A stretch of 64,000 nt of DNA from Coptis chinensis (GCA_015680905.1 CM027378.1:73561501-73625500), one strand, 5' to 3'. Shown: positions 11,488 to 23,726, counted from the first letter of the stretch. Translations and numbers: made by a program. Notes: generated from the sequence alone by a model not told the origin.

Positions 11488-12500
11488 ATGGCATCTTCAT
11501 CAAACATTGCATCTTCATCATCCATGGTACCTCCCAAACTCATTCCTGAGCAATCCTTTCAGTCTATGATGGATTCCAATGCCTATGGCCATCTCTTCCA
11601 TAATTACATCACAAACATTGGGTGGTCTTCCCTAATTCTTCAACCCGACCAAACTTATTCTCCGAAGTTTGGTCGCATACTTTTATGCTAATATGGAAGA
11701 CACACCAAAGATTCAACCATGCGCATGGTTTCTACTTTAGACAGGTTCACAATCCGAAGTTGGTGACACACCTCATATCTTTTTCGAACAACAACTTGCT
11801 TTATCTTTGGACCTTCCATACCACTTAACCTCGGCCAGATCTTGGCAAGACATCTATCATAATTCTTACCGTTCCTTTTCGATTGGCAAGCATTTCGCGA
11901 CTCTTATGGTGATGGTCTTGAGATCAAACGAGAAGGAGATGGCCATGTGCCATGGGCTTAACATCACCATTCCATTAGCAAGCATGACCATGAACATGGG
12001 ACTGCAATGTTATTTGTATTCCTAAACATTATGGGAGATTGGCATTTTTCTACCGCCAATGAGGTCGCGTTATATTGATTGCACTAGCTCGGGGTCATGC
12101 ATTATTTAACATTTTAGGTTGTGTTATCTCCAAACTGAAACGAGCTCGCGACTTTCGGGATCAAGATATACTTTTACCACCACCGCTTTGAATCATGAAG
12201 ACACATTTCCCACAGTTTGCGACCACTTTTCATGACTGGGTCAAGGTAGATTCCATGTGTGCCCAAAGAAACGGAATCATTCGCTCATTGAGGTTTTTCA
12301 TTAATGGAAGCGCCCCTTCGATACGAGGCATGTTCGATGTTACCCAAAGGACGAAAAGATGAAGACCAATTTGAGGGAATCGAGGAGACAAAGAATGGGC
12401 AGAAATTTGGCGGACTATTATTATCTATAGCGATGCTAAGGAAATGCATTTCCTTAAAGAGGACGCTTGGACCTTCATCGCCCTTTGGATGGTAAACTTG
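11488..12500 (+). pseudogene. Post-pol cassette 3: second accessory protein type, broken
   Basis: ATG at 11488 starts a Ser-rich N-terminus (MASSSNIASSSSMVPPK), then SNAYGHLFHNYITNIGW. At 12003-12060 the block MLFVFLNIMGDWHFSTANE matches VMFFIMLNILGEWRFSLAND of the minus-strand ORF at 60952-60536. Near 12430-12490 a DAKEMHFLKED segment matches DAKEPHFFIED encoded near 60190-60160. The two elements therefore share this second accessory gene type. Many stops and frameshifts break it here. The function is unknown. Confidence 0.55.
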
Positions 12501-14257
12501 AGTTTGCCATTGTACATATATCTAGCTAAATCTTATGTTTGGTGTGCTATTGTTTTTCATGTTTTGTATGCTATGGTTCATTATTTCGTGTGCTATGTAT
12601 CGTGTGCTATGTTTAGTGTGCTATTGAACATTTTCTTGTTCTTTCGAATAATATATTATGATCTCCAACCCTCTGTTCAAAGAATCTAGCCCTAATTTTG
12701 CTCACGGTTCTCAGGTACTTTCTCTCTTTAATTATTGATCCTTCGAGGACTAAGCATCATTCTGTTTGGGGGTGCTTTAAACCTATAGCAAAAATTAGGC
12801 ATCTTGTAGCCTATATATAGTTTTTATTTTCGTATTAATAATTGTACTTAGTGACAAAGTCTTGTTTCCTTTTCAATGATGAAAATTGTCTAGAAATCTT
12901 ACATTAGTATCCGAATTAGGATTTGTTTTAAGAAACTTTAGATAATACACATGCAATAGTTTATACATCTTTTCATGAATATTCATGTACTGAGGCATCG
13001 ATTGTACATGGCAGTAAGTTTTTGGAACTAACGGTTAGTTACTTAAACTATAAATCCTGTGAGAATCTAACCAAAAACCTTGACATGAGTGATTTGTGTG
13101 TGATGACACAGAGGAGTAGTTTTTCCGATTAGAGAAATCACGCCTACTTACTTGATCACCAATTCAACCCTAGCGAAATTTTAGGCATTCTTTGGATCGA
13201 CATAGCTAAAAATTCTTACTGTTACAAATTTTACCGCTAGTCACTCTAATCGAACCGTTCATCAAACCTTTCACTTTCACCAAAAATTCCTTACCCATTT
13301 ATTAAACCAAATAAAAGAACCTACCTAAGTGATGAGTATGAGAAATAGGATGAAATGTGGAAAGAATAAAGAGAAAGACTTGTCCCAAATAAAAGTCGGG
13401 TTATTTGCTTCAGAAAGAAAAATAGAATCATGTTTTAAGCCAAAAAAAAAAAAAAAAAAAAAAAAAGATATAATAATAAATCCATTGAGGCTTAAGAACA
13501 AGGTTATAAAGCTCAATTAGAAGAAGGAAAGAAAACAAGGATTTCTCTAGTGTAAATATATGAAGTCCCTATTCTCTCATACTCAGAATTTTGATTATCC
13601 ATTTCCATTTTCTTGTACACTATCCACCTAAGCCCCACAATACCTAATAAAGACCTCTAGCTCAATTAGGAGTAGGGTGATGTGATAATAAGTAGTAGAG
13701 CGTGATTGATCGACATCGGCTCCTCGATCATTGAGATGTGAGGAAACGTGTGCCCACCGCGACACCGGAGTTAACAAAACCCGAGTGGAAAATTTTTGAG
13801 TGAATTTGTGTTTCAACACATACCGCGAGAACCCATTTAGGTGCACGCTCTCCAAGGGATCCGAAACAACCCCGCTAGTATATTTCAATGAAAAGTTCAC
13901 TTTGCATGAATAATCATATGTAGATGTTTTAATTATTGAATACATATTAACTTGAGTTTCAAAGAAATCAATCCTCGTTCCCTCCTGCTAAGGAGATGTA
14001 TGGATATCCGATATTAATTTAGGAAACGAAGTTTACACATCGAAGTCGCCAGAGTATAAATGAAGTTTGTGAGTATCTTTTGGAAAACTCTCACGAGGCT
14101 ATAACTCGTCCACTAGGGAATTCCTAGTGGTTTAAGGCCTTGTTGCATATGGTCAATGCAACCGCACTCAAAACAAGAATTAGTTTAGGACTACACATTT
14201 TTGGCCACTTATCTATTTTAGTGTCTCTTCTTTGCTTGAGGACAAGCAAAGTAATCG
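12501..14257 (+). other. 3' non-coding part of the Athila-like element
   Basis: No coding sequence is supported. Segments near 13000-13190 and 14040-14270 match, in reverse orientation, segments of the second element near 59600-59400 and 44990-44760. A purine-rich stretch at about 13330-13545 includes an A26-type run at 13442-13466. Confidence 0.6.
12763..12774 (+). other. Internal polypurine-like tract
   Basis: CTGTTTGGGGGTG follows GAGGACTAAGCATC. This echoes the arrangement just before the 3' LTR (TTGAGGACAAGCAAA, then a G-rich run at 14261), about 1.5 kb upstream of it. It is either a duplicated element end or a secondary priming tract. Confidence 0.45.
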
Positions 14258-14270
14258 CTTGGGGGGGTAG
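14258..14270 (+). other. Polypurine tract before 3' LTR
   Basis: GCTTGGGGGGGTAG immediately precedes TGTGATAAG, the inferred LTR start. It follows TTGAGGACAAGCAAAG, a common end of the internal domain in this element group. Confidence 0.65.
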
Positions 14271-15675
14271 TGTGATAAGCACCCAAAAGTGTATTATGAA
14301 ACCCCATCGAGACATATAAATTTGGTTAATTATGTGTTTAATAATCATGAAATAAATATATTTTCATATCAAGGGGTATTTGCGGTAAATATGGAAATAT
14401 TGGTTAAACTCGCGATAAAGCACGAGGAACGGCGATATATATGAATTCTTCCAACCGCGATGAAGCATCAAACTTCCAAAGCTCCTACCTCTCGAACTAG
14501 GACTCGAATGCGACAAGAGAGCTACTCGCACAATCGTATGATGAATTCTACGATAGGCGGAAGTTGTAAAACCGCCCAAAATACCGGACCATAATTGATC
14601 GCATATGGACCCACTATGGGGCCACAAGATTGGATGAGTCATCAATCATGGAGCATGTCAAGACAAAAATAACAAATTATTGGTGCAAAGTTGACACCTT
14701 GCATGTAATAAATTAGATTAGGTGTTAATAGTGAAAAAAATGCAAGGTGTCACTTTGTTTTAATGTGGTGGATAAAAATGAATTAATGTGGTTTGATGAT
14801 TCACATGGGAGGAAATGAGATTTCTCTCAAATAGAGAAGAAATTAGACAAGGGTGGGGGACACTCCATTTACTCCCTTGACTTATTTTCCTTATATGGCA
14901 TTATTTTAGTTCCTTAGTGAAAAAAATCATAAGTTTAGTTTTTAGTTTTTATTAGAAAGCTTGTAATAGTTTTAATGGAGGAAACACTTGTTCTCTTCTA
15001 GAAAATAAATAGAAGTGAGTTTGATTGTTTAGCTCTCTCTCTCTCTCTCTCTCTCTCTTTTGTGTTTTTTTTTTAGTTTATAAATCCTTGTCCCAAGGAT
15101 CATGAGCTAACTTCCCTTTTGGGGAGTTAATCTAACTCATGTGAGGGTAAATCAATTTTTGTTGGTTTGGTAGGTTGTTAGGAAGAACAACTAGCTCTAC
15201 ACCCTATCCCAAAATGATAGTTGGTGTAGTGTCTAGTTAGGAATCAAAGCAATGAGCTTAGAGATAAGTCATTGCTTAGTTCCACTTGCTAGCATGTGTG
15301 AGCTCTTAAGTGAGCCATACATGCTAGGGATCAAATCGTTTCTTCCATTAGGGGCTTGTCTATGAGTCTAGGAAGGATCAAATAACCTTTTTCAAATCAA
15401 CATCTAATGATAGTTTCACATGAGGAGGATTAACTCTCCACCTTTTCTTTCAAATCTCTATTTTGGTATTAAGTGCATGTTTTCAAACTTTAATGTCTTT
15501 CTTAATGTTTGTGTAGGAAGGAAATCCTAGCTTTAATATTATAACCTTACTCCTTAGTTCCCTTAATTATAACATCCAATTTGTAGTTGTTCTAAACTTT
15601 AGGTTAGTTCGAATCCTTATTCAAACTCTACGAAACGAAGATCGTGAGTAAGGAACCTTGAGTGCTTTTGCATCA
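14271..15675 (+). repeat. 3' LTR of the Athila-like element (inferred boundaries)
   Basis: It begins TGTGATAAGC after the G-rich tract and is taken to end at TTTGCATCA near 15675. That gives TG...CA ends, and the LINE frame starts directly after. The ending resembles the GCATCA terminus common in these LTRs. Without the 5' LTR in the window the ends cannot be confirmed by alignment. Confidence 0.55.
15030..15058. repeat. (CT)n microsatellite
   Basis: About 14 CT dinucleotides within the LTR region, followed by a T-rich tract. Confidence 0.95.
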
Positions 15676-16591
15676 ATTTAGAGAGTTCAAACCTCTAAGT
15701 AGTGTTAAAGAAGCATATATCACTCTCGTCAAAGTGAAAGTGTTCTTCATGCTTTACTCACTTGTCCTTTCGTTAGTCGAGTTTGGTTTGCATATTCTTT
15801 TAATTGGCGACCTGAGTTTTGGCAGCAAGACATCTCTCTATATGGAATAGTGCAACGTATAAAGCGATCCTCTAAGACAAAATATGAGTTTATCTCTCTT
15901 CTCTCAGATTTTGCTCTTATAGCCTATTTTGTGTGGTTAAGCAAGAATCTCATTATATTCAGAGGACATGACGAGTCTATCCAGGCAATTCTTATGCGAG
16001 CCAAAAATTCCAAGATCACTTTAGATAGGAATCCTACACCTTTGGGTGCATTGCTTTCTGAACTTTTCTCTAAGCTGCAGTCCCTATTGGACAATAATTA
16101 TTTGTTGGTGTTATCCGACGCATCATTTTATTCCCCAAGACAAGATGCAGGTTTGGGTTTTATTGCATGGGCCTCTAAGGACAACACCCATTCTGCAGGA
16201 TGCAACAAGGTGAAAGTGTCAGAAGTTGAAGAAGGTGAAGCTTTGGCTTTGTTTCTTGGTTTGCAAACCTCTTTTGCAAATAGTATTAAGAAAGTCATCG
16301 CAGCATCTGATTGCTTACCCCTTATAAATGCTTTTTATGGGAAGTTTGACGACCTATCTTGGCATAATAACATTATGGTTCATGACATTTTAAACTTGGC
16401 AGAGTCCTTCACTTTGGTTATCTTCGTTTATATTTTCCGCTTCTGTAATAAAACATCTCATCATCTCGCTTCCATGGGTTTTTTTTTATTGGGCGTTGAG
16501 TTTGGAAAACAAATAAGGTACTATTATATTCTCTGTTTGTTAATAAAATTATTTTAATTTGAAAAATAATAATAATAATAATAATAATAAT
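15676..16591 (+). mobile_element. LINE 3' tail ending in (AAT)n
   Basis: A 5'-truncated non-LTR retrotransposon tail: RT-associated zinc-binding region, RNase H domain, short 3' UTR and a terminal (AAT)n run at 16567-16591. The left boundary coincides with the inferred LTR end at 15675, suggesting that the LTR element inserted into this LINE and that the LINE 5' part lies outside the window. Confidence 0.7.
15705..16557 (+). pseudogene. LINE-type RT C-terminus with RNase H domain (RVT_3)
   Basis: The frame runs continuously through SESVLHALLTCPFVSRVWF, the end of a zf-RVT domain, and on to a stop at 16555-16557. The RNase H-like domain (PF13456 type) is complete: LSDASF with the first catalytic Asp, AGLGFIAW, VSEVEEGEALALFLGL with the catalytic Glu, AASDCLPLINAF with the second Asp, and a closing CNKTSHHLASMG where the final conserved His/Asn region lies. 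The RT catalytic part is absent, so it is a fragment although its RNase H residues look intact. It lies about 330 bases upstream of the cytochrome c1 start codon. Confidence 0.75.
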
Positions 16592-16593
16592 GA

Positions 16594-16599
16594 TGGGCT
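16594..16599 (+). promoter_or_regulatory. Possible site II element (TGGGCT) upstream of cytochrome c1
   Basis: TGGGCT matches the plant site II motif TGGGCY, known from promoters of nuclear respiratory-chain genes. It lies about 290 bases before the start codon, just after the LINE tail. A single short copy is weak evidence. Confidence 0.25.
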
Positions 16600-16767
16600 G
16601 TGCTGACCACAGGCCTAAAACATGAGCATGTGGCCAGAATTAACAACACAATTGATATGTCAACAAATAAATTACCCAAAGTACCCTCACACTTTACTAA
16701 AACAACGACACTGCCTTTCCTGTTTTACTTCTCTCATTATCGTCATTTCTTCTCTCACGGCTTCGAT

Positions 16768-16775
16768 CTATAAAA
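16768..16775 (+). promoter_or_regulatory. TATA box of the cytochrome c1 gene
   Basis: CTATAAAA in the context GATCTATAAAAACC lies 113-120 bases before the ATG, with a (GA)n-containing leader (16859-16876) between. Spacing fits a plant core promoter. Confidence 0.6.
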
Positions 16776-16887
16776 ACCAGGTCAGAGATTTTTTTTGTTA
16801 AATTTTTATTTAGATCTATTATTAATTCCATCGGGTCTAAAAGTTTATCTGATTCTACAGAGAGAGAGAGAGAGAAAAAAGAAGGAA

Positions 16888-19800
16888 ATGGGTGGGTATG
16901 GAAGAGCGATTCATCAGATGTTGAGGAGAAAGTTTCAATCTCAATCTACTACCACTGTAATTATTATTCTCTTCATTTGTGTTTTTTTTTGTTATTATTA
17001 TTACTTAACTAAATTCAGTTGATGCAAATTACATAAATAACTAATGGTGTATTCTTAGATTTAGTATTATTATTTTTCTCCTTGGAATTTTACTAAGTTT
17101 AGATTTTATGTTCGTGAACTTAGTTGTTACAATTTCATTTTATTGATTGAACAACGTGCTATGAAGTATGAACCAAAGATGAATAAATTTTCATAAGTTT
17201 CTACCTGCAAGCATATATTTTTTTTTATCTGTATTAAATTCATTGGCTTCTCTGGTGAGGCATACAATGATATAATGCTATCTGTACTCACGATTATCAA
17301 CTTGTATCTCATTCGGTGCTATCAGCATTGTTTTCTGTTAATGGATATATTTCCTTCTGTTTATCTCGAACTTTTTGTTGCAGGCTTCTCCAGCTATGTC
17401 ATCCCTTGTATCTAAGCAGGATACGGATAGAGCCGGATCTGCTGGCATGAAATCTCTGAGAGCTTTAGCACTTCTTGGAGCAGGTGTATCTGGGCTTCTG
17501 ACTTTTACAACAATAGCTTCTGCAGATGAGGCAGAGCATGGCTTGGCAAGTCCTAGCTATCCTTGGCCTCACAAAGGCATTCTTAGTTCATATGACCACG
17601 GAGGGTGAGTTGTTTTCGTTTGATTTTTGTTTTTCTCCTCTGGATTTGCAGACACTGTTTGTAAAGAAAAATGGTTATTTAAAAAAAAATAACTGAAATG
17701 CTGATAGTTTGGAAGAATAACACTAAAGAGTTCGAATATGCTTGGTTAGGATTCGTCGAGGTCACCAGGTTTATCAGCAAGTTTGTGCATCATGCCATTC
17801 AATGTCTCTAATTTCTTACCGTGATCTTGTCGGTGTGGCATACACGGAAGAGGAGACAAAGGCCATGGCTTCTGAGATCGAGGTGGTTGATGGACCGAAC
17901 GATGAGGGTGAGATGTTTACTCGCCCTGGGAAGCTTAGCGATCGTTTTCCACAACCATATGCAAATGAGCAAGCAGCAAGGTTTGCTAATGGAGGGGCAT
18001 ATCCTCCAGATTTGAGTCTCATTACCAAGGTATTTCAACACCGTATAGATTGCATTCAGTTGGTATATATTCTGTTGTATTTTCCACAGTACTTAGTCTA
18101 TCTTTCTTTCAGGCTCGTCACGATGGCCAGAACTACGTGTTTGCCCTTCTTACTGGTTACCGTGATCCTCCTGCTGGTGTTGCAGTAAGTTTCTTGCTTC
18201 TCTAATGTGATAGAATATGCGAGGGTATTGCCTGTTACATGCCTGAAATTCTTTGTTTACACTATTACTGTTGTTTCTTGCTTTTATATACTTGATTATA
18301 TATTTAAAAAATTTGGCCTCATAGGTAATGTTTGTCTCAATGAGATTGTGTATTTGTAAAACTTTCATTTTTCCTGTGATTGTTGCTATTGTTATTTGCG
18401 TGTGAAAGACCTCCAGATCGTATGAGTTATATTGACACATACTTAAAATAAACGAGAGAATTCCCCAAGTGTCTTCCTTACCGTTTTTGGATTGTTTACT
18501 TGTACATATTTCATTAATTTGTATGTTTGTACCTTTCACTAATAAACGTGTAAGTTGCAATTCAAGACTTGACAACATATATTGCATTCCAGCCATTCCT
18601 AGTAATTAGTTCCTTCATTATTATTATTTTGAGTACCGCAGTTCTGCTACAGTGTGTTTACATGCTTTCCATTAGCTGGTCCTTTTGAATTTGTATTTAT
18701 TGTGTATAAAGTTGTCCTTTTAGGCTTGATTTTCTGTGAAGTTTCTTTATCAGAAAAGCAGACTATTTTAGAGCTCCTTAAGATAGAAACTCACCCCACC
18801 CCCTCTTTTATTGGGGAAAGAAAAAGCTTAATATCTTATGTTTATGAGTAAGGATGTGTCCACTTGGGATTCGTAAGTGCACCACTTGAATATGCAAACT
18901 TTGTTCTTTTTCCTTTACGTTATTTCATGGGGATAAGTGGAAATGTTATTTGAGATAAATATGATACAACAACGGTGAGGGAGGTGGTTACCAAAATAAG
19001 CCCATACAGCAGAGCAAAATAAAGCACAATCAACTCACAAAATGATGTTACACACCAGTGTCTTGAATGGTACGTTTCTCAATCCTAGAAGATATGGAAT
19101 AGTGAATACTTCACAGAAGTTATACAGCCCCTTCTAGTATTCTATACCAGCAGAGCTTAAAGTAATAGGCTGTTGATGCAGGGATATATTAATAATTTCC
19201 TTGTGTGAAACCCAACAAAGAATCTAACACTTTTTCGTTTCCTGGTCAAGAAGAGAGGAGAATAGGAGATAGTAGGGTTTTAAGAGGCATAGAGGTCTAT
19301 GTTCGGCGTGTGTGTTCATGTGGCTATATGAATGGCACATCCATAGGCATCAGTTTAGTAACGTAGCCCCACATTCATACAAGTATATAAGTTACCAATA
19401 CGTTCCGTGTTAGATTTTAGGGTGAATGGGCACACCATACAATTGTCTGGATCAGGCTGTGGTTCGATCCGACCTTTTTATGTGCTTGAGGTCTTAGGGG
19501 TGGTTCTGCTTTGTTTAAAAGAAGTTCCGGTTTTCTCGTGGCAGTTTTACTTTAAGGGGTGATGGCATCTCTTACTTGTGTCTGGATCCAGCTCTGGGTT
19601 GATCCACAATTGACCTTTGTATGTGTTTGATCACCCCCTTGTTAGGGATGGCTCCATTTTGTGTCAAAAAAGTGACCCAAGAGGCCAGGAACAAAAATAT
19701 TTTCTTGAAAATGTATATATAAATTGGTCCAAGTGTGTATATACCTGTTTATGTACAAAAAATGGTTGAAGCAAGTCTGAAAAGAACCAAGTCTATATAT

Positions 19801-20316
19801 TATTAAATCAGTTAAGCCAATCTTCAATTTGCATTGCAGATTCGAGATGGGCTGCATTACAATCCTTATTTCCCTGGAGGAGCAATAGCTATGCCCAAAA
19901 TGCTTAATGATGGTGCCATTGAGTATGAAGATGGTACCCCAGCAACCGAGGCTCAGGTAATTCTTATTATAAGCGCCATAGGTTACATGCATTACTTGTG
20001 GTTTTTATAAAGAAACGGAAGCTCAGTATCTTATCACAATGTTGGTACAGATGGGGAAAGATGTTGTGACATTTTTGTCATGGGCAGCAGAACCAGAAAT
20101 GGAAGAGAGGAAACTGGTATATGAATATACTTGATCTATCAATTAATTGAGATTTGTAGATAAATTGCAGTTTCTTACACCATAATCCTTCAAATGCAGA
20201 TGGGTTTCAAATGGATCTTTGTATTGTCACTTGCACTTCTCCAAGCTGCTTATTACCGCCGTTTGAAGTGGTCCGTTTTGAAATCTCGCAAGCTGGTTCT
20301 GGATGTAGTTAACTAA
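16888..20316 (+). CDS. CYC1: Cytochrome c1, mitochondrial (complex III subunit), seven exons
   Basis: This is the haem-bearing subunit of the cytochrome bc1 complex. It passes electrons from the Rieske protein to cytochrome c at the inner membrane. Exons: 16888-16956, 17384-17604, 17750-18029, 18113-18184, 19840-19956, 20051-20116, 20200-20316. All junctions are GT-AG and phases agree, giving 313 residues, the usual plant length. The N-terminus is a basic presequence (RRKFQSQS) followed by a hydrophobic sorting segment ([15 protein letters not shown]). Haem attachment is CASCH in exon 3. AIAMPKML in exon 5 supplies the axial Met. Exon 7 encodes the C-terminal anchor ([15 protein letters not shown]) and basic tail ([12 protein letters not shown]). 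Conservation is very high and no disruption is seen. The large intron 4 is 18185-19839. Confidence 0.96.
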
Positions 20317-21215
20317 ACTTGAACTCCGCTGAGTTCTACTTAAATCTGTATGCTTCTGGAAGGATTTCAATTGGCAATAATGACGATTAGATGATCTAGG
20401 AGTGCTGTAATCCATGTTCAAATGGGCAGGGAAGCTTATGGCAATCCAAGTCCCGAGCCCCCATTTGGACAATTTTTTTGAGGGAGAAATAAGTATTCTC
20501 AGAAGATTATAAGTTAATTTTTTTTCCTTGGCTATTTTGGCTGTCTGTCACATGGTCCTCAGAATTCTATAGGAGGTTGCTTCTTTTTACCGTGTTAAAC
20601 TGTCTGTGATTAACAGGATCCAGATTTCATCTGTGTACTTCAATGAATGCAATTTATTGCATCCTGACATCCTCTTAGCATAGTATGCTGTTGCAGTCAT
20701 ATTACATGCTGTTTCTTTGTCATATCACATGCTCTTTCTTTGTCGCCCCAATTATTGAAAGCGTACGGGTCTGAATCTAAAAAATTTCATTCCTCATTCC
20801 TTTTGCTGATATATTTAAGAGAACATCTGAACTAGTGTTTAGTTTTTACAAGTTTAAGGTTTCATGAGTTGTCTCTTGCTAACTTCATCTGATATATAGT
20901 AATCCAACATGTACAAACTCCCGTAGAATTAATTTTTCGGCACTGTGATTACTTAGGAGTGTGATCCAGGAGCTACACTCAGAACATGCCCAGTCAAAAT
21001 TTATATTTGCCCGATTTCCCCTTCATATCGCCAAAGAGGATATATACTAATATACCCAAGGACCAGCAAAAGAAAGCCGAGGACCAGGCCTCTGTCCCAT
21101 TACATGGCAATTTAAAGGGGCTTAAGTTTTGTTTTAGGCAATACTGATATAGTAGTAACTAGTAAGTAGCAGGTGACTTTACCAAAAATTAAATAAAAAT
21201 GCTACTAGTAGGTTA
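20317..21215. other. 3' UTR and intergenic sequence after cytochrome c1
   Basis: The first few hundred bases are likely 3' UTR. Nothing else is recognised before the MITE at 21216. Confidence 0.5.
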
Positions 21216-21720
21216 GAGCATCTCTAGGTAGTGGTAGCATACTTTTCAAATTTTAAGAATTTGGTCACAAATTTTGACCTACTCTAAGCAGTTGCAAATT
21301 TCATTAGCAAAAAACAACCCACGCGACCTTACCACTGTCGCGCGACAGTTGGAGTGTCGTATGTACAATTCCAAAACAACCCACGCGACATTAAGAGTGG
21401 CGCACAACCATTCCAAAAGTAAAAAAAAAAAAAAAAAACTCACGCAATGTTAGTAGTGGCGTGCGACAATACCACTAGCACGTGGTGCTGGTAAAAGTAA
21501 AAAAAAAAAAAAAAATTGGGGCGATATTTGCAATGGCGCACAACATTACCAATGTCGCTCTGCATCCGCATCCAAATTGCTAAATTTGCGAACAAGAATG
21601 CGAACAAGCAGGTGATGCGACCGAATTTGAGGCCACCTATAGATGGAATTTCGATAAATTTCAAAGTTTTTCTTCAAATTTAAAGAATTTGACATGTTAT
21701 ACTACCACCTAGAGATGTTC
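21216..21720. mobile_element. PIF/Harbinger-like MITE, family 1 (GAGCATCTCTAGG ends)
   Basis: It starts GAGCATCTCTAGGTAGTGG and ends with the inverted counterpart CCACCTAGAGATGTTC, flanked by TTA on both sides (21213-21215 and 21721-21723). A 3-bp TWA duplication is characteristic of PIF/Harbinger. The internal sequence contains several GCGCGAC/GTCGCG-like words and no coding capacity. Related copies are at 32172-33579 and 40344-40660. Confidence 0.85.
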
Positions 21721-21763
21721 TTAGGCGTTATTATTTACTAAAGTATGCAAGTAATTAAATACA

Positions 21764-22140
21764 GGGAGGGATCATATAAAACACTTTTTATACAACACAT
21801 TTTTTTTTAAGTTGATCTAAGAGCTAATACTTTGTGGGTATGATCTTATTACTATGTATATCATATCTACAAAATTTTAGTTCATTTCGAAATCTCTATC
21901 CCTTTCAAAAGTAGATTTGAAAATGTGATTTGTTTAACGGCCAGGATTTGAAATTTTGCAACCCCCTTTTGACATATTTAAAAATTTCGAAACGAGACCA
22001 TTTTTTATAAGGATGTTCTCTATAGTGAGAAAGTAAGATCCACAAAAAATCAAGTTTTAAATGAATTTGTAGAAGAGATACAGACCATTGTATAAACTGT
22101 TGTAGAAAAAATATTGTATATAAATTCCTCCCTTATATTA
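21764..22140. mobile_element. Non-autonomous Mutator-like element with 9-bp duplication
   Basis: It is flanked by perfect TTAAATACA copies (21755-21763 and 22141-22149). The ends are inverted and similar (GGGAGGGATCATATAAAACA against a right end carrying the complement of GGGAGGAATTTATATACAA) but offset by eight bases at the right edge. There is no coding sequence. A 9-bp duplication suggests the Mutator superfamily. Confidence 0.65.
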
Positions 22141-22248
22141 TTAAATACATTTATCAAACTTTGATATCATTTAAAAGATCGAGATGAGAAACTTCAATCG
22201 AATTTGTCTTACTCCAAGTAACAAGGTTAAAGTAGGATTTTTGAGAAA

Positions 22249-23726
22249 CACTTAACGGGTATAATGTACAACGTACTATACATATTTTTGCAATTTAGAT
22301 AATTTACTTTTTTTTCACACTGCAGTACTCTGTACAATTAGTTTTTTTTGCATTTTTAGACTATGACTCAATTCTAGTCGGTCAATGCTGATGTGGCCAC
22401 CGGAATACACAATGTGTCCATTCATTTCATTAGGTGACATTAATAAAGCATGTGAGAAACACGTTTTTTTTTTCTTAAAACTTTAAAAAAAAAAATAAAT
22501 ATCAAATTCACAACTTCTTCTTCTCCACGAAACCAGTTCACATAAACCCTATTGCATAAACGAAACAAACATGACACACAAAAACTAAATATGACACTTG
22601 TACAAATGAAAACAATCATAATAAGTCTTGACTGTCAAATTAAAACATGACACACTTGACTGTGAAATTAAAACAAACTTAACACACAAAAACTAAACCT
22701 AGAACACCGGCAAACACCACAACAACACTTCAATCAATACAACCTCTTCTTCGTCATGCTCGTCATGCATACACCAGCAGCAGCATTTAGAGCCAACACA
22801 ACCTCTTTACTTGCTGCTTAGATGGCCCTGCTGCTGTTGGTGTTGGTGTTGCTAATTGTGTTGCTGGTGATACGGCTGCTGCTTTTGCTAGCCTGGGTGA
22901 TCTTCTAAGGCGTCTCTCAAATCCTGGTGGAACTTCTGGACTTGGTTCTCGTTCTCATCGAGCTTCACTTCCATCTCCATTCTCCTCCATCATTTCAATA
23001 CAACAAATTTTGCCACAGTCAGTACAAACTCTCAAACATATCTCATCATCTTCCATCGCAATCTCCATAAATATCCTCCTACCATTCTTTGTTTACATCA
23101 TTTTTCGAACTGCTTCAACTATTTATCAAATTGTTTACTATCTCCCTGAATTTCAAATACCTTTCCCTTCACCATTATTTGTTTTCACGAAATAAACCTA
23201 ACTATAGTATGTTTTTGTTCTTCCCCAACAAAAAAAATATATATATACTTGAGTTTTTATAGCAATCTAAGCCAATAAATACATCCAACTGATTAATCCG
23301 TTTCTCAATCCTCACACATATTCAAATTTTAAATAATTTCAATTTACAAGACAACATTTATGCATGGTTTATTAGGTGTTGACACTTGTTAGTTGATGTC
23401 TTTTCAGTCATACCTATTTTTAATTTTCAAACAAGGTTAAATGGGCGCGAAAAAAATGGGGAAGGAGAGTAAAATGGGTCACGTGCCTTTCATGTGCTGT
23501 TTTCAGCTGTTGTGGCATATCAAATAGTGATATGACGCCACAACATCAAAAAAAAAATGACATGCTAGTATTTTTTTACTTGAATTTGGCCCATGGTCGT
23601 TACATGAAATAAAAATACTGCACTGCAAAAAAAATGACAAAGTACTGCAATGCAAAAAAAAGAAGAAGTAAAGTATCTAAATTGCAAAAAGATGTAAAGT
23701 ACGTTGTACATTATACCCGTTAAGTG
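22249..23726. mobile_element. Mutator-like TIR element, 1.48 kb, with 10-bp duplication
   Basis: The long terminal inverted repeats start CACTTAACGGGTATAATGTA at both ends and extend about 100 bases with small gaps. Perfect TTTTGAGAAA duplications lie outside (22239-22248 and 23727-23736). No transposase is recognisable. A short minus-strand frame near 22990-22900 (MEMEVKLDENENQVQKF) precedes a stop and a Gln-rich stretch. The structure fits a non-autonomous MULE. Confidence 0.8.

Larger units (their letters stand above)
1..15675 (+). mobile_element. Athila-like Ty3/gypsy LTR retrotransposon, degenerate, 5' end outside window
   Basis: Coding order is gag, aspartic protease, RT, RNase H, integrase, followed by about 8 kb of post-pol sequence, a polypurine tract and a 3' LTR. 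Integrase downstream of RNase H places it in Ty3/gypsy. A gag beginning MRLRSG and a protease core DLGASVNLLP are typical of the Athila/Tat side of that group. Every polyprotein domain has stops or frameshifts, so the copy cannot be autonomous. The 5' LTR and primer binding site are not in the window, so no target-site duplication can be tested. A related element lies in opposite orientation from about 43.3 kb to the right edge. Confidence 0.85.

Noticed and set aside
13325-13520. Paired ORFs on both strands near the A run
   Set aside because: Lys-only and Phe-only stretches derive from the poly(A) at 13442-13466.
19430-19640. Two similar segments in intron 4 of cytochrome c1 (GTCTGGATC...GATCC)
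   Set aside because: Weak imperfect duplication with no ends or duplications that would define a mobile element.
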